A stretch of DNA of 64,000 nt from Oscillospiraceae bacterium (GCA_017456105.1 JAFTKA010000011.1:3162-67161); one strand, 5' to 3'. Shown: positions 23,432 to 33,381, counted from the first letter of the stretch. Translations and numbers: made by a program. Notes: generated by a model from the letters alone, not told the origin.

Positions 23432-25126
23432 CTAGTTCATGGCTTGTATCAAATCAACTGCCAAAGCCTGCATAGCTTGTTGGTCTGCCTTGCAGACCTT
23501 GCGGTCATAGGTGAGTAACCCGTTGATCTCGTCCTCCACATCGGAGACCTGGGTGTAAATTGCGGCACACAGCCCCTTGGAAACCGCCGGTAAAATTCTT
23601 TTGCGATACAGTTTCTCAATGGACCTGTGGAAGTCGGCCAAGGTCTTGCAGGACTTGTAGCCATAGGCCTTTTCCGGGTTGAAAATGTGATCCTCCACAG
23701 GATAGCAGTGGCCACCGAATTCGCTGAGCACCAGGGGCTTATCGCTTTTTTTCAGCTGCCCCCAAGGGCCAAAGTAGATGTGGCGGCTGTCCACGTCAGT
23801 CTTCTTTCTGCGGAACCAACCGGAGGTTGCGTCGATAAAGCGGGTGTCGTCCAGCTCTTTGAGCCGATCATAGGCATCGTCTGCACAGAACTGGCCCCAG
23901 CCCTCATTGAAGATGGTCCAGTAGCAAATACTGGGGTGGTTTTGCAGCTGCCGGACGGTGGCTGCCATACTGTCTAAGAAGGCCTGCCGGGTGGCTTGAT
24001 CCCGGTGCATTCGTTTGTCAGACAGCTTTTGCACCATCAGGGTCGGTAGCAAAGTGTCCCAGAAGAAGCGGTAATCGCCGTTATTGACCATATCCTGAAA
24101 GACGATCATACCCAGCCGGTCGCAGTCGTAATAGAACTGAGCAGGCTCAACCTTAATATGCTTTCTGAGGGTATTAAAACCCAGCTTTTTCATAGCAAGG
24201 ATATCCTCTTCATAGCACTCCGGGCTGGCGGGGGTGTAGATACCGTCGCTCCAGTAGCCCTGATCCAGAAGTCCGTGGAAGAAATAGGGCTTTCCGTTCA
24301 GACACAGCCGGGGGATCCCGTCCACCACTTTTGTTTCCAGGGTTCTTAAGGCGAAATAGCTATCGATACGGTCTTGGCCTGCAACCACAGAAAAATCATA
24401 CAGATGGGGATTTTCCGGAGACCAAAGCACCGGGCTTTCCGGACTTAAAACGGCCATGCCCTCCATCAGGGGGACTTTTTTGTTTTCAAAAAGGATATGA
24501 CCGTCCAAAGCGGGTATGACCTGCACTGTGGCAGAGGCTTCCGAAACGCGGATCTGCAAGGATTCAATATAGTTTGCAGGAACGCTTTCCAGCCAAACCG
24601 TCTGCCAGATACCGGACACCGGGGTGTACCACATACCGCCCCGGGTTAAGGTCTGCTTGCCGTAGGGAAGGGCCTTGTTTTGCAGATCGTCCTGTACCCG
24701 GATAAGAAGTTCGTTATCCTCTTGCAGGCAGTGGGTAATATCGAAGGAAAAGGCTTCATAGCCGCCCACATGGCTGCCAACGGACTGGCCGTTGACAAAA
24801 ACCTCGGCGATCTGATCGGCAGCACCGATGTGCAGGATCACCCGGTCCTTCACAAAGCCTTCCGGCAGGGTGAGCCTTCTACGGTAGAACAGAAAGCTAC
24901 CCTCAGGGAAATGTTCGTTGACTCCGGAAAGCAGGCTTTCCGGACAGAAAGGCACTAAAATCGTTCTATCGAAGGTTTCCGGGAGCGTTTCTTTGGCAGA
25001 AACCGCAAAATCCCAGTATCCATTTAAGTTCAGGCAGGAATCCCGCCGCAGTTGGGGTCTGGGATAGACCTGCCAGGGGGTGTCGGACACCTGCTCCCCG
25101 GCAGAGGTGTAGAGATTTTTAAGCAT
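23432..25126 (-). CDS. Glycoside hydrolase family 2 enzyme
   Basis: This 564-residue GH2 enzyme probably removes a terminal beta-linked sugar. It has the N-terminal jelly-roll (about 30-190), the immunoglobulin-like middle (about 190-260) and the TIM barrel. The acid/base Glu is in NEGWGQF (about 407) and the nucleophile Glu in LSEFGG (about 469). It is shorter than LacZ and has no signal peptide, so it acts in the cytoplasm. It overlaps the MFS transporter by eight bases, which suggests import of the substrate before hydrolysis. Beta-galactosidase, glucuronidase and mannosidase are all possible. Confidence 0.88.
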   Translation of the reverse strand: MLKNLYTSAGEQVSDTPWQVYPRPQLRRDSCLNLNGYWDFAVSAKETLPETFDRTILVPFCPESLLSGVNEHFPEGSFLFYRRRLTLPEGFVKDRVILHIGAADQIAEVFVNGQSVGSHVGGYEAFSFDITHCLQEDNELLIRVQDDLQNKALPYGKQTLTRGGMWYTPVSGIWQTVWLESVPANYIESLQIRVSEASATVQVIPALDGHILFENKKVPLMEGMAVLSPESPVLWSPENPHLYDFSVVAGQDRIDSYFALRTLETKVVDGIPRLCLNGKPYFFHGLLDQGYWSDGIYTPASPECYEEDILAMKKLGFNTLRKHIKVEPAQFYYDCDRLGMIVFQDMVNNGDYRFFWDTLLPTLMVQKLSDKRMHRDQATRQAFLDSMAATVRQLQNHPSICYWTIFNEGWGQFCADDAYDRLKELDDTRFIDATSGWFRRKKTDVDSRHIYFGPWGQLKKSDKPLVLSEFGGHCYPVEDHIFNPEKAYGYKSCKTLADFHRSIEKLYRKRILPAVSKGLCAAIYTQVSDVEDEINGLLTYDRKVCKADQQAMQALAVDLIQAMN

Positions 25127-26408
25127 GTGTCTTCTCCTTTTTTACAAGGGAAAACAGGGGGATCAGCAAAAGACAAAGCAGTACCGTAACACCGAAGGCT
25201 GCCAAAAAGATCTTTTCATTGGGAATAAAGGAGGTTGTGCCGTCGGTGTTTACAATGGTTTCCGCGTTTTTCAGCACCGCCGCACCGATGGCAGGGCCGA
25301 TGATGCCCGGCAGCAGCACCTGACCCACGATCCGCTGACCCTGGAACATGCCGGCCCGGTTTTCCGGAGTCTTATCCCGGAGCATAGCACCGAAAACCGC
25401 CATGCCGGAAAGGTAGCCGCAGAGCATCAGAAGCGTACCTAAGAACACTGGCAGTGTGGACTTGCAGAAATAGAGCACCGTAAAGCCCGCAAGAAGCAGT
25501 GCCAAAGAGGGAAGCACGGTCTTTTGAAAGCCCTTTTTGTCATAAATACGTCCGTAAAGGGCGGTAAAGGCCGCCGCCAAAATAATGGCGGGAGCAAAGA
25601 TCAGCACGTAGTTTTGCATTTTGAGCCCCTCGGTATAGTAGAGGATCAAATAGGGCATAAAGATATTGATGGCGATGCCAAACACACCGTAAGCACCCAA
25701 AACGCCGTACAGCACCGCATTCTTCCGTATCACAGAGGGTCGGAAGCCGTAAATGAGATTGCCGAAGTAATTTTCCTTTCGGGGTGTCAGCTTAGGCTCT
25801 TCGATCAGGAAGAAGCCCAAAATGCCGATGATCAGCACCGCAGTACCGATGATGCCGAAAATCAGCGTCCAGCCGTTGGCCTGACCCTGATCCACACCCA
25901 TAAAGCCGCCGAACACCACCAAAATGGCCATCAGAGGCATCATGGCGTTGATACCCTCGGCCGCACCCCGGCTTTTGGGATCGGCAGAATCCGTCAGCCA
26001 GGCGTTGAAGCAGGCGTCGTTGGCGGTAGAGCCGAAGAAGGTCATCACGCAGTCCATGGCAATCACCAGGGTTACACCGATGCTGGCGGCAGAAGCAGCC
26101 GCAGGGAAGATTGCCGAGATGACGTCCATACGGATCAAAGCGAAGCTCCAGATGGAAATACCCCACAGAATGTAGCCCACGCACATAAAGACCTTCCGCT
26201 TGCCCAAACGGTCGGAAAGAGCACCCATAAAGATGGTGGTAACCGTTGCGGCGATGGCAGAAGCAGAGACCATCATGGAGATTTCTGCGGCACTGGCGTG
26301 GAACATATTATAGATGAATACGTTAAAATACATATTCTCTACCACCCAGGCAACCTGTCCAACCAGGCTGAAAATGATAAGAGCTGAATAGAACTTGGAT
26401 TTTTTCAC
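25119..26408 (-). CDS. MFS sugar-type transporter
   Basis: This 429-residue transporter has about twelve hydrophobic segments and the MFS loop motif GALSDRLGKRKVFM after segment 2. The pattern resembles glycoside/SLC45-like MFS symporters. It is transcribed first, and the GH2 gene overlaps its end, so together they form a small carbohydrate-use operon. The promoter lies at 26430-26457. No regulator is encoded beside it. Confidence 0.87.
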   Translation of the reverse strand: MKKSKFYSALIIFSLVGQVAWVVENMYFNVFIYNMFHASAAEISMMVSASAIAATVTTIFMGALSDRLGKRKVFMCVGYILWGISIWSFALIRMDVISAIFPAAASAASIGVTLVIAMDCVMTFFGSTANDACFNAWLTDSADPKSRGAAEGINAMMPLMAILVVFGGFMGVDQGQANGWTLIFGIIGTAVLIIGILGFFLIEEPKLTPRKENYFGNLIYGFRPSVIRKNAVLYGVLGAYGVFGIAINIFMPYLILYYTEGLKMQNYVLIFAPAIILAAAFTALYGRIYDKKGFQKTVLPSLALLLAGFTVLYFCKSTLPVFLGTLLMLCGYLSGMAVFGAMLRDKTPENRAGMFQGQRIVGQVLLPGIIGPAIGAAVLKNAETIVNTDGTTSFIPNEKIFLAAFGVTVLLCLLLIPLFSLVKKEKTHA

Positions 26409-26429
26409 ATAACCGCCCCCTTTTTCTGT

Positions 26430-26457
26430 ATTATAGCACAGAGAAGTTACTTTTCAA
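26430..26457 (-). promoter_or_regulatory. Promoter of the MFS-GH2 operon
   Basis: TTGAAA (26452-26457) and TATAAT (26430-26435), 16 bp apart. Confidence 0.72.
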
Positions 26458-26469
26458 ATAAAAAACATC

Positions 26470-26499
26470 TTGACTTTACCCCCACATTTTGGATATACT
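26470..26499 (+). promoter_or_regulatory. Promoter of the riboswitch / P-type ATPase transcript
   Basis: TTGACT (26470-26475) and TATACT (26494-26499), 18-bp spacer. RNA would start just before the aptamer. Confidence 0.72.
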
Positions 26500-26506
26500 A
26501 AAAGGG

Positions 26507-26596
26507 TCATGAGGGAGTAATTCAACGCTTATGCGTTAAGTAGTTCCGTCAAAACGGCGTAAAGCCCGGAATACTTGTAAAAGAATGAGACTCGTA
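26507..26596 (+). promoter_or_regulatory. yybP-ykoY (manganese) riboswitch
   Basis: The RNA has the L1 element GGGAGUA (26514-26520). It is followed by a hairpin, a second arm with AAAGCCCGG, and the L3 element AAUGAGACU (26584-26592). Stem P1 pairs 26509-26513 with 26591-26595. These are the conserved parts of the yybP-ykoY family, which binds Mn2+ and controls exporters such as P-type ATPases. An overlapping terminator follows. The match was made by eye. Confidence 0.8.
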
Positions 26597-26634
26597 CACA
26601 TACCCGGTAGGTATGCGTATGGGTCTTTTGTTTT
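26587..26634 (+). terminator. Riboswitch terminator before the P-type ATPase
   Basis: Arms 26587-26604 and 26610-26627 pair at 17 of 18 positions, followed by a T-rich run. The left arm includes the 3' side of aptamer stem P1, so the two structures exclude each other. Confidence 0.8.
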
Positions 26635-26658
26635 ATTATAATGAAGGAGTGCTGATTC

Positions 26659-29352
26659 ATGGAAAAATCCTACATGAAGTCCACCGATGAAGTTCTGAAA
26701 TCGCTGGACACCGACGGTCAGGGCCTTACCTCCCAGGAAGCTGCGAAGCGACTGGAAAAGTATGGCCCGAATAAGCTGGCCGAAGGCAAAAAACCTACCA
26801 TTCTGCAGAGATTTATGGCACAGCTGAAAGACCCCATGCTGATCATTCTGATGATCGCTGCGGTGGTCTCCGCAGCCACCACAGTCATTGACTATCTGCA
26901 GCTGCCCCTGCCCAGAGACCCGGGTCATCTGACCGAAGGTCTGGTGGAAGTGGGCATCATCGTGGTGGTGGTGCTTTTGAATGCGGTCCTGGGCGTGATC
27001 CAGGAGAGTAAGGCAGAAGCTGCCATTGAAGCCTTGCAGACCATGACCGCGGCCACCTGTAAGGTGATCCGGGACGGAAAGCAAGTGGTTCTTCACGCCG
27101 ATGAGCTGGTACCCGGTGATGTGGTGGTTTTGGAAGCAGGCGACGCTGTTCCTGCGGACGGCCGGATCATTGAATGTGCCAGTCTGAAGATCGAAGAAGC
27201 GGCACTGACCGGTGAATCCGTACCTGTCAATAAGCTGATCGATGCTCTGAACCTGACTGCCGGTCAGGAGGAAGTGCCTCTGGGCGACCGGAAGAATATG
27301 TGCTATATGGGCTCTACTGTGGTCTATGGCCGGGGCAAGGCAGTGATCACTGAAACCGGTATGGATACCGAAATGGGTAAGATCGCCGGTGCTTTGGCAG
27401 CTGCCGAGGACGAGCAGACCCCCCTGCAGAAGAAGCTGGACAGCCTGGGCAAGACCCTTTCCTACCTGGTGCTGGGCATCTGCGTATTTATCTTTGCTTT
27501 CAATCTTATCATGAAGCAGGATTATTCCATTAACGGAATCTTAGGTACCTTTATGGTGGCGGTGTCGCTGGCGGTTGCGGCGATCCCCGAGGGCCTTGCT
27601 ACAGTGGTTACGGTGGTGCTTTCCATCGGCGTTACCAAGATGAGCAAGCGAAATGCGGTGATCCGTCGGCTGACTGCTGTAGAGACCCTGGGCTGCACCC
27701 AGGTGATCTGCTCCGATAAGACCGGCACTCTGACCCAGAACAAGATGACGGTTGTGGACCATTTCGGTCCTACAGAGCTTTTGGCTACCGCCATGGCTCT
27801 TTGCTCCGACGCCAATCTCAACGAGGAGAATCAGGCTGAGGGCGAGCCCACCGAATGTGCTCTGGTAAACTTTGCTTATTCCGTTGGCCTGCATAAGGCG
27901 GAGCTGGAAAAGGCCACGCCCCGGGTGGACGAAGCACCCTTTGACTCCGGCCGGAAGATGATGTCCACGATCCACGCTCTGGCAAATGGCTTTGTACAGT
28001 ACACCAAGGGCGGTCCTGACGTGGTGCTGGCGAAGTGTACTGCTTATCTGGAAGACGGTCAGATTAAACCCATGACCGAGGAAAAGCGGGCGGAAATTAT
28101 GGCCGTCAACAAGGCCATGGCCGATAAGGCACTCCGGGTGTTGGCTGCCGCCAAGCGGGACTGGAGTGAAAAGCCTGCCGATAACACCCCTGAGTTCCTG
28201 GAACAGGAGCTGTGCTTTGTGGGCCTGACCGGTATGATCGACCCGGTCCGCCCCGAGGTCAAGGCCGCCATCGAGGAATGCCGGGCTGCCGGTATCCGGC
28301 CTGTGATGATCACCGGCGACCATAAGGATACCGCCGTGGCCATCGCCAAGGAGCTGGGCATCATCACTGACGCAAGTGAAGCCATCACCGGTGCAGAGCT
28401 TGACAGCATTTCCGATGAGGATATCTGCGAATTTGTCAAGAAGTTCGGTGTTTACGCCCGTGTCCAGCCGGAGCATAAGACAAGGATCGTTACCGCCTGG
28501 AAGGCAAACGGTGCCATCACCGCCATGACCGGCGACGGTGTCAACGACGCACCCTCCATCAAGTCCGCCGACATTGGCGTGGGTATGGGCATCACCGGTA
28601 CGGACGTTACCAAGAACGTGGCCGATATGGTGCTGGCTGACGATAACTTTGCTACCATCGTCTCCGCCGTGGGCGAGGGACGTCGGATCTATGACAATAT
28701 CCGAAAGGCGATCCAGTTTTTGCTTGCCTCCAATATGTCCGAGGTCTTGGGTGTGTTCGGAGCAACGCTGATGGGCTTTGTGCTTTTGAACCCTGTCCAC
28801 CTGTTGTTCATTAACCTGGTAACCGACTGCTTCCCGGCTCTGGCTTTGGGCCTTGAGGAGGCAGAGCCCGACACCATGAACCGGCCTCCCAGAGATTCCA
28901 AGGACGGTATCTTCTCCGGCGGTCTGGGTGTGGACGTGGTCTATCAGGGCATTTTGGTAACCATCATCACCATCGCAGCCTACCTGATCGGTGCAGCCAT
29001 GGAATTTGGCGGTGCGGACTGGTTCAAGCAGCTGACAACCCTCGGTGAGTCCGGCCACGGTATGACAATGGCATTCCTGGCAATGAGCATGTGTGAGATC
29101 TTCCACTCCTTCAACCTGCGTTCTCAGCGGAAGTCCGTATTTAGCCTGAAGAGCCACAACAAGGTCCTGTGGGCAGCTATGCTGGGAAGCCTTTTGCTGA
29201 CCACCGCAGTGATCGAGATTCCCTTTATCGCCAAGGCCTTCGGTTTCACCACCATCGGTCTTGTGGAGTACGGCATCGCCATGGGTCTTGCCTTCCTGGT
29301 GATCCCCATTGTAGAGATCGTAAAACTCATTCAGCGAAAGGTCGCAAAATAA
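26659..29352 (+). CDS. Cation-transporting P-type ATPase (Ca2+/Mn2+ type)
   Basis: This 897-residue P2-type ATPase exports divalent cations using ATP. It has the N-terminal cation ATPase domain, the actuator TGES (about 182), the membrane motif AAIPEGL, the phosphorylated Asp in DKTGTLTQNKM (about 353), the hinge GDGVNDAP (about 625) and the transport motif NLVTDCFPALALG. By similarity it would be called a calcium ATPase. The manganese-type riboswitch in its leader argues for Mn2+ export. AAGGAG precedes the start and a terminator follows. Confidence 0.92.
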   Translation: MEKSYMKSTDEVLKSLDTDGQGLTSQEAAKRLEKYGPNKLAEGKKPTILQRFMAQLKDPMLIILMIAAVVSAATTVIDYLQLPLPRDPGHLTEGLVEVGIIVVVVLLNAVLGVIQESKAEAAIEALQTMTAATCKVIRDGKQVVLHADELVPGDVVVLEAGDAVPADGRIIECASLKIEEAALTGESVPVNKLIDALNLTAGQEEVPLGDRKNMCYMGSTVVYGRGKAVITETGMDTEMGKIAGALAAAEDEQTPLQKKLDSLGKTLSYLVLGICVFIFAFNLIMKQDYSINGILGTFMVAVSLAVAAIPEGLATVVTVVLSIGVTKMSKRNAVIRRLTAVETLGCTQVICSDKTGTLTQNKMTVVDHFGPTELLATAMALCSDANLNEENQAEGEPTECALVNFAYSVGLHKAELEKATPRVDEAPFDSGRKMMSTIHALANGFVQYTKGGPDVVLAKCTAYLEDGQIKPMTEEKRAEIMAVNKAMADKALRVLAAAKRDWSEKPADNTPEFLEQELCFVGLTGMIDPVRPEVKAAIEECRAAGIRPVMITGDHKDTAVAIAKELGIITDASEAITGAELDSISDEDICEFVKKFGVYARVQPEHKTRIVTAWKANGAITAMTGDGVNDAPSIKSADIGVGMGITGTDVTKNVADMVLADDNFATIVSAVGEGRRIYDNIRKAIQFLLASNMSEVLGVFGATLMGFVLLNPVHLLFINLVTDCFPALALGLEEAEPDTMNRPPRDSKDGIFSGGLGVDVVYQGILVTIITIAAYLIGAAMEFGGADWFKQLTTLGESGHGMTMAFLAMSMCEIFHSFNLRSQRKSVFSLKSHNKVLWAAMLGSLLLTTAVIEIPFIAKAFGFTTIGLVEYGIAMGLAFLVIPIVEIVKLIQRKVAK

Positions 29353-29357
29353 AACGT

Positions 29358-29388
29358 AACCCCCGGAGGTCTCCTCCGGGGGCTTTTT
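29358..29388 (+). terminator. Terminator of the P-type ATPase gene
   Basis: CCCCCGGAGG pairs with CCTCCGGGGG around TCT and is followed by CTTTTT. Confidence 0.9.
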
Positions 29389-29404
29389 GCGAATTACAAG
29401 AAGT

Positions 29405-29519
29405 GCGTCATACTGAGCGAGCATAAGCGAGTCGAAGGATCTACGCATTTTCGTTGCTGCTGAGCAGTTATTCGGTGCGTAGATTCCTCGACTTCACTTC
29501 GTTCCGCTCGGAATGACGC
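29405..29519. repeat. Palindromic intergenic element, family C-like
   Basis: The ends GCGTCAT and ATGACGC are inverted, and arms of over 40 nt (through GATCTACGCA and TGCGTAGAT) can pair with few mismatches. It lies between two terminators and shares layout, though not all bases, with the element at 4765. Confidence 0.68.
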
Positions 29520-29520
29520 G

Positions 29521-29556
29521 AAAAAACAGGAGCAGACCTGTTGACAGGCCTGCTCC
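29521..29556 (-). terminator. Terminator of malQ-glgP
   Basis: A 12-bp stem (29529-29540 with 29545-29556) followed on the minus strand by TTTTTT. Confidence 0.85.
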
Positions 29557-29563
29557 ATAAAAT

Positions 29564-31897
29564 TTAGTACTGTGTAGGCTCGATATGCCAAATTTCTTCG
29601 GCGTACTGACGAATGGTCCGGTCAGAGGAGAATTTAGCTCCGCTGGCAATATTCATCAAACACTTTCTACCAAAGCCCAGCCGGTCGGCATAGTCCCGGT
29701 TGGCCTGCAGCTTCCGGTCAAGATAGGATTCATAATCCATCAAAAGGAAGTAGTGGTCAGCCTTATGCCAGCCGGTGCCGTCCAGCAGGGCGTGGTACAG
29801 CTCCTTCTGGGCATCGTCGGTGGGCACAGTGCCGTCAACCAGGGTGTCGATGGCACGACGGAGCCGGGGATTATTTTCGTAAATATCCCGGGAGCGGTAG
29901 CTGTCCTTGCGTTCGTTGATCTCCGGAACGGTAGCACCGAAGATGTAGTTGTTCTCCATACCTGCTTCCTTGACAATCTCCACGTTTGCACCGTCCAAAG
30001 TGCCCAGGGTTACCGCACCGTTGAGCATCAGCTTCATATTGCCGGTGCCGGAGGCCTCTGTACCGGCAGGGGAGATCTGCTCGGAAATGTCGGCGGCGGG
30101 GATAATGGACTCTGCGTAGGAGCAGTTATAGTTCTGCACGAACACCACCTTCAGCTTGCCGTCCATCTCCGGGTCGTTGTTGATCATACGGGCAATCCGG
30201 TTGATATAGCGGATAATGGCCTTTGCCCGGGCGTAGCCGGGTGCGGACTTTGCACCGAACAGATAGACCGTAGGCTGGAAGTCGGTCAAAGAGCCGTCCT
30301 TCAGTCGGAAGTAGATATCCACAATGGACAGAGCATTCAATAGCTGCCGCTTATACTCATGAAGCCGCTTGACCTGCACATCGAACATGAAGTTGGGGTT
30401 CAGCTTAATGCCCTCCTGCTTTTCGATCCGCTTGCACAGCTGCTCCTTCTTCTGCCGTTTGATGGCGTTGAACTGACCCACCATATCGTCATCGATCATG
30501 GGCTTCAGCTTGGAGAGCTTATCCAGGTCCTTCAGGAAATCGCCGCCGATGCGGTACTTAATGAGTCTGGTCAGCTCCGGGTTGCACAGACCCAGCCACC
30601 GCCGGGGGGTAACGCCGTTGGTCTTGTTCTGGAAACGTTCCGGGAAGGCCTCATACCAGGCCTTGAACACGTCGTCCTTCAGGATCTGAGAGTGGATCTC
30701 AGCCACGCCGTTGATGTAGCTGCCCACGTAAATGCTCAGGTTTGCCATATGAGCGGTGTTGTCCCGGACGATGAACAGGTTCGGGTGCTCTTTTTTCAGC
30801 CGCTCGTCGATCCGCCAGATGATGTTGACGATATCGGGTACAACAGAGCCCAAAAGCTCCAGATCCCACTTTTCCAAAGCCTCACCCATAACGGTGTGGT
30901 TGGTGTAGGAGAAGGTCTTCTGTGCCATCTGGAAGCTCTGCTCAAAGTCCATACCCTCGGCCATCAAAAGCCGGATCAGCTCGGGGATACACATAGCCGG
31001 GTGGGTGTCGTTCAGCTGAACGGCATACAGCTCCGGGAAGTGGGTCAGATCGTCGCCGTGAATGGACTTGTAGACCCGCAGCATATCCTGCAAAGATGCA
31101 GAGGAAAGCACATACTGCTGCTTGATACGCAGCCGCTTGCCCTCATAGGTGGAGTCGTTGGGGTACAGAACACGGGTGATGTCCTCGGCCTTGTTCTTTT
31201 GCTGCAGAGCCCGCAGGTAGTCCTGATCGTTAAAGGCGTTAAAGTCCAGCTCTTCCTCAGCCTCACACTGCCACAGACGCAAAGTGTTAATATTCTCCGT
31301 GCCGTAGCCGATCACAGGCACGTCGTAAGGAACGGCCAACACAGTGTGATCCGGGAACTTGACCTTTACGGTGTGGTTATAGCGGCGATAGGACCAGGGA
31401 TCACCGAACTTGGACCAGTCGTCGGCATTTTCCTTTTGGCTGCCGGCGGCGTCGAAGCTCTGCTTGAACAGGCCGAACTTGTACCGCAGACCGTAGCCGG
31501 ACAGGGGGATATTGGTGGAAGCGGCGGAGTCTAAGAAACAGGCAGCCAGACGACCCAAACCGCCGTTACCCAAAGCGGCGTCCTCGATCTCCTCCAAAAT
31601 GGACAGATCCACACCCCGCTCGGCAAACAGCTGCTTCATTTCGTCCAGGATACCCAAATTGTACAGGTTGGAATATACCAGCCGGCCGATCAGATACTCA
31701 GCGGAAATGTAGTAGGCCTTCCGCTGATGCATACGGGTACGCTTACTGTGATTCCAGTTGTCGGAAATGGCCATCATCACAGCCTGAGAAAGTGCCTCGT
31801 GCAGCTCCTGGGCACTGGCGTCCTTCAGGGATACGTCGTGGGTGTATTTTAATTGGGCTTCCGTCCATTTGACAATGTTCAGACAATTATAGCTCAT
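29564..31897 (-). CDS. glgP: Glycogen/starch/alpha-glucan phosphorylase GlgP
   Basis: GlgP releases glucose-1-phosphate from alpha-1,4-glucans using phosphate and PLP. The 777-residue length is usual. Visible are the N-terminal EDAALGNGGLGRLAACFLDS, the catalytic-loop NDTHPAM, and the PLP site EASGTGNMKLMLNG with its Lys at about 630. It follows malQ with a four-base overlap, the normal pairing for maltodextrin use: MalQ rearranges short glucans into chains that GlgP can degrade. Confidence 0.97.
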   Translation of the reverse strand: MSYNCLNIVKWTEAQLKYTHDVSLKDASAQELHEALSQAVMMAISDNWNHSKRTRMHQRKAYYISAEYLIGRLVYSNLYNLGILDEMKQLFAERGVDLSILEEIEDAALGNGGLGRLAACFLDSAASTNIPLSGYGLRYKFGLFKQSFDAAGSQKENADDWSKFGDPWSYRRYNHTVKVKFPDHTVLAVPYDVPVIGYGTENINTLRLWQCEAEEELDFNAFNDQDYLRALQQKNKAEDITRVLYPNDSTYEGKRLRIKQQYVLSSASLQDMLRVYKSIHGDDLTHFPELYAVQLNDTHPAMCIPELIRLLMAEGMDFEQSFQMAQKTFSYTNHTVMGEALEKWDLELLGSVVPDIVNIIWRIDERLKKEHPNLFIVRDNTAHMANLSIYVGSYINGVAEIHSQILKDDVFKAWYEAFPERFQNKTNGVTPRRWLGLCNPELTRLIKYRIGGDFLKDLDKLSKLKPMIDDDMVGQFNAIKRQKKEQLCKRIEKQEGIKLNPNFMFDVQVKRLHEYKRQLLNALSIVDIYFRLKDGSLTDFQPTVYLFGAKSAPGYARAKAIIRYINRIARMINNDPEMDGKLKVVFVQNYNCSYAESIIPAADISEQISPAGTEASGTGNMKLMLNGAVTLGTLDGANVEIVKEAGMENNYIFGATVPEINERKDSYRSRDIYENNPRLRRAIDTLVDGTVPTDDAQKELYHALLDGTGWHKADHYFLLMDYESYLDRKLQANRDYADRLGFGRKCLMNIASGAKFSSDRTIRQYAEEIWHIEPTQY

Positions 31898-33381
31898 AGA
31901 TCTTGCTCCTTCAAACGGCCATAAAGCCGTGTCATATCATAAATTTTTTCTGCCAGATCGTCTGCTAGACAACCGGCCTCTGCCCGCCATACCCAGTTAT
32001 CACCGGTCTGAGTACCGGGGAAATTCATACGGGCATCGCCGCCCAGGTCCAGGTAATCCTGCAGCTGGACAACACACAGGTCGGAAACGCTGGCCATTGC
32101 GGTACGGATCGTACCCCAAACCCAGTTTTCCCCGTGGCGTAAATTCATATACTCTGCGGCATACTTGACGGCGGCCTCGTCGGCGGTCTCAAACCACTGA
32201 CGCATGGTCATATTATCGTGAGTGCCGGTGTAGCACACGGAGTTTTGGGTGTAGGTGTGGGGCAGGTAATCGGAAGGCTCACGGGAGTCAAAGGCAAACT
32301 CCAGCACCTTCATACCGGGATAACCGGAGGCGTCCCGCAGGGCCTTCACCTCGGGGGTGATAAAGCCCAGATCCTCGGCGATCATCTGCACCTGGGGCAG
32401 AGCCTTCTTAATGGCATCGGTAAAGGCAATGTCCGGACCTTTGACCCACTTGCCGTTCCGGGCGGTCTCATCACCGTAAGGTATGGACCAGTAGCTCTCC
32501 AAGCCCCGGAAATGGTCAATTCTGACTACATCAAAGCGGGTTCCTGCTGCAGCCAAACGCCGGATCCACCAGCCGAAACCGTCCTGCTCATGGACGTCCC
32601 AGCGGTACAGGGGATTGCCCCACAGCTGACCGTCCTCGGCAAAGGCATCGGGGGGACAGCCGGCCACCGCAATGGGGTCTAAGTTTTCGTCCAAAAGGAA
32701 CAGCTCAGGGTTACTCCAAACGTCGGAAGAATCCAGCGGCACGTAGATGGGAACATCACCGATGATCTCCACACCGGCCTCATGGGCATAGCTCCTGAGT
32801 GCCTGCCACTGGGTATCGAACAGATACTGAATAAAGCAGTAGAAACGGACCTCGTCCTTCAGTCGCTGACGGGCCTGCCACATGGCGTCCGGATCTCTGC
32901 GTTTTAAAGAGGCTTCCCATTCATACCAGGGCTTGCCGCCGTTCTCTTCCTTCAGAGCCATAAACAGGGCAAAGTCCGGCAGCCAGCTGCTGTTTTCCTT
33001 GCAGAACAGATCCAGCTTTTCGTTTTCGGTAAATCTGCCATAAGCCAAACGAAGCACACTTAAGCGATTCTGATACAGAAGACCGAAATCCACCCGGGTC
33101 TCAGTATAGTTCCACTGTACCCGGTCAGCTTCTTCTTTTTCCAAAAGGCCTTGCTCGATCAGCAAAGGCAGGTCAATTAAATAATGATTTCCTGCAAAGG
33201 TGGAGCAGGACTGATAGGGAGAATCCCCGTAGCCTGTGGGGGTCAGGGGCAGCATCTGCCAGCAGCTCTGACCGGCCTTTTTCAGAAAATCGATAAATTC
33301 GTAGGAGGGCTTTCCCATAGAGCCCACGCCATAGGGGCCGGGCAGGGAAGTGATGTGCATTAAGATACCGCTTTTACGCAT
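31894..33381 (-). CDS. malQ: 4-alpha-glucanotransferase (amylomaltase) MalQ
   Basis: MalQ is a GH77 enzyme that transfers glucan segments between maltodextrins. It is 495 residues long. Visible are GDVPIYVPLDSSDVW, the nucleophile Asp in VVRIDHFRGLESYW (about 287) and the acid/base Glu in IAEDLGF (about 334). It is the first gene of malQ-glgP. The promoter at 33479-33507 and a LacI-type palindrome just downstream of it suggest control by maltodextrin or by catabolite repression. Confidence 0.96.
   Translation of the reverse strand: MRKSGILMHITSLPGPYGVGSMGKPSYEFIDFLKKAGQSCWQMLPLTPTGYGDSPYQSCSTFAGNHYLIDLPLLIEQGLLEKEEADRVQWNYTETRVDFGLLYQNRLSVLRLAYGRFTENEKLDLFCKENSSWLPDFALFMALKEENGGKPWYEWEASLKRRDPDAMWQARQRLKDEVRFYCFIQYLFDTQWQALRSYAHEAGVEIIGDVPIYVPLDSSDVWSNPELFLLDENLDPIAVAGCPPDAFAEDGQLWGNPLYRWDVHEQDGFGWWIRRLAAAGTRFDVVRIDHFRGLESYWSIPYGDETARNGKWVKGPDIAFTDAIKKALPQVQMIAEDLGFITPEVKALRDASGYPGMKVLEFAFDSREPSDYLPHTYTQNSVCYTGTHDNMTMRQWFETADEAAVKYAAEYMNLRHGENWVWGTIRTAMASVSDLCVVQLQDYLDLGGDARMNFPGTQTGDNWVWRAEAGCLADDLAEKIYDMTRLYGRLKEQDL

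Noticed and set aside
27541..29448. 635-codon minus-strand frame opposite the P-type ATPase
   Set aside because: It is a shadow frame, rich in His and Gly, without a start signal or family motif.
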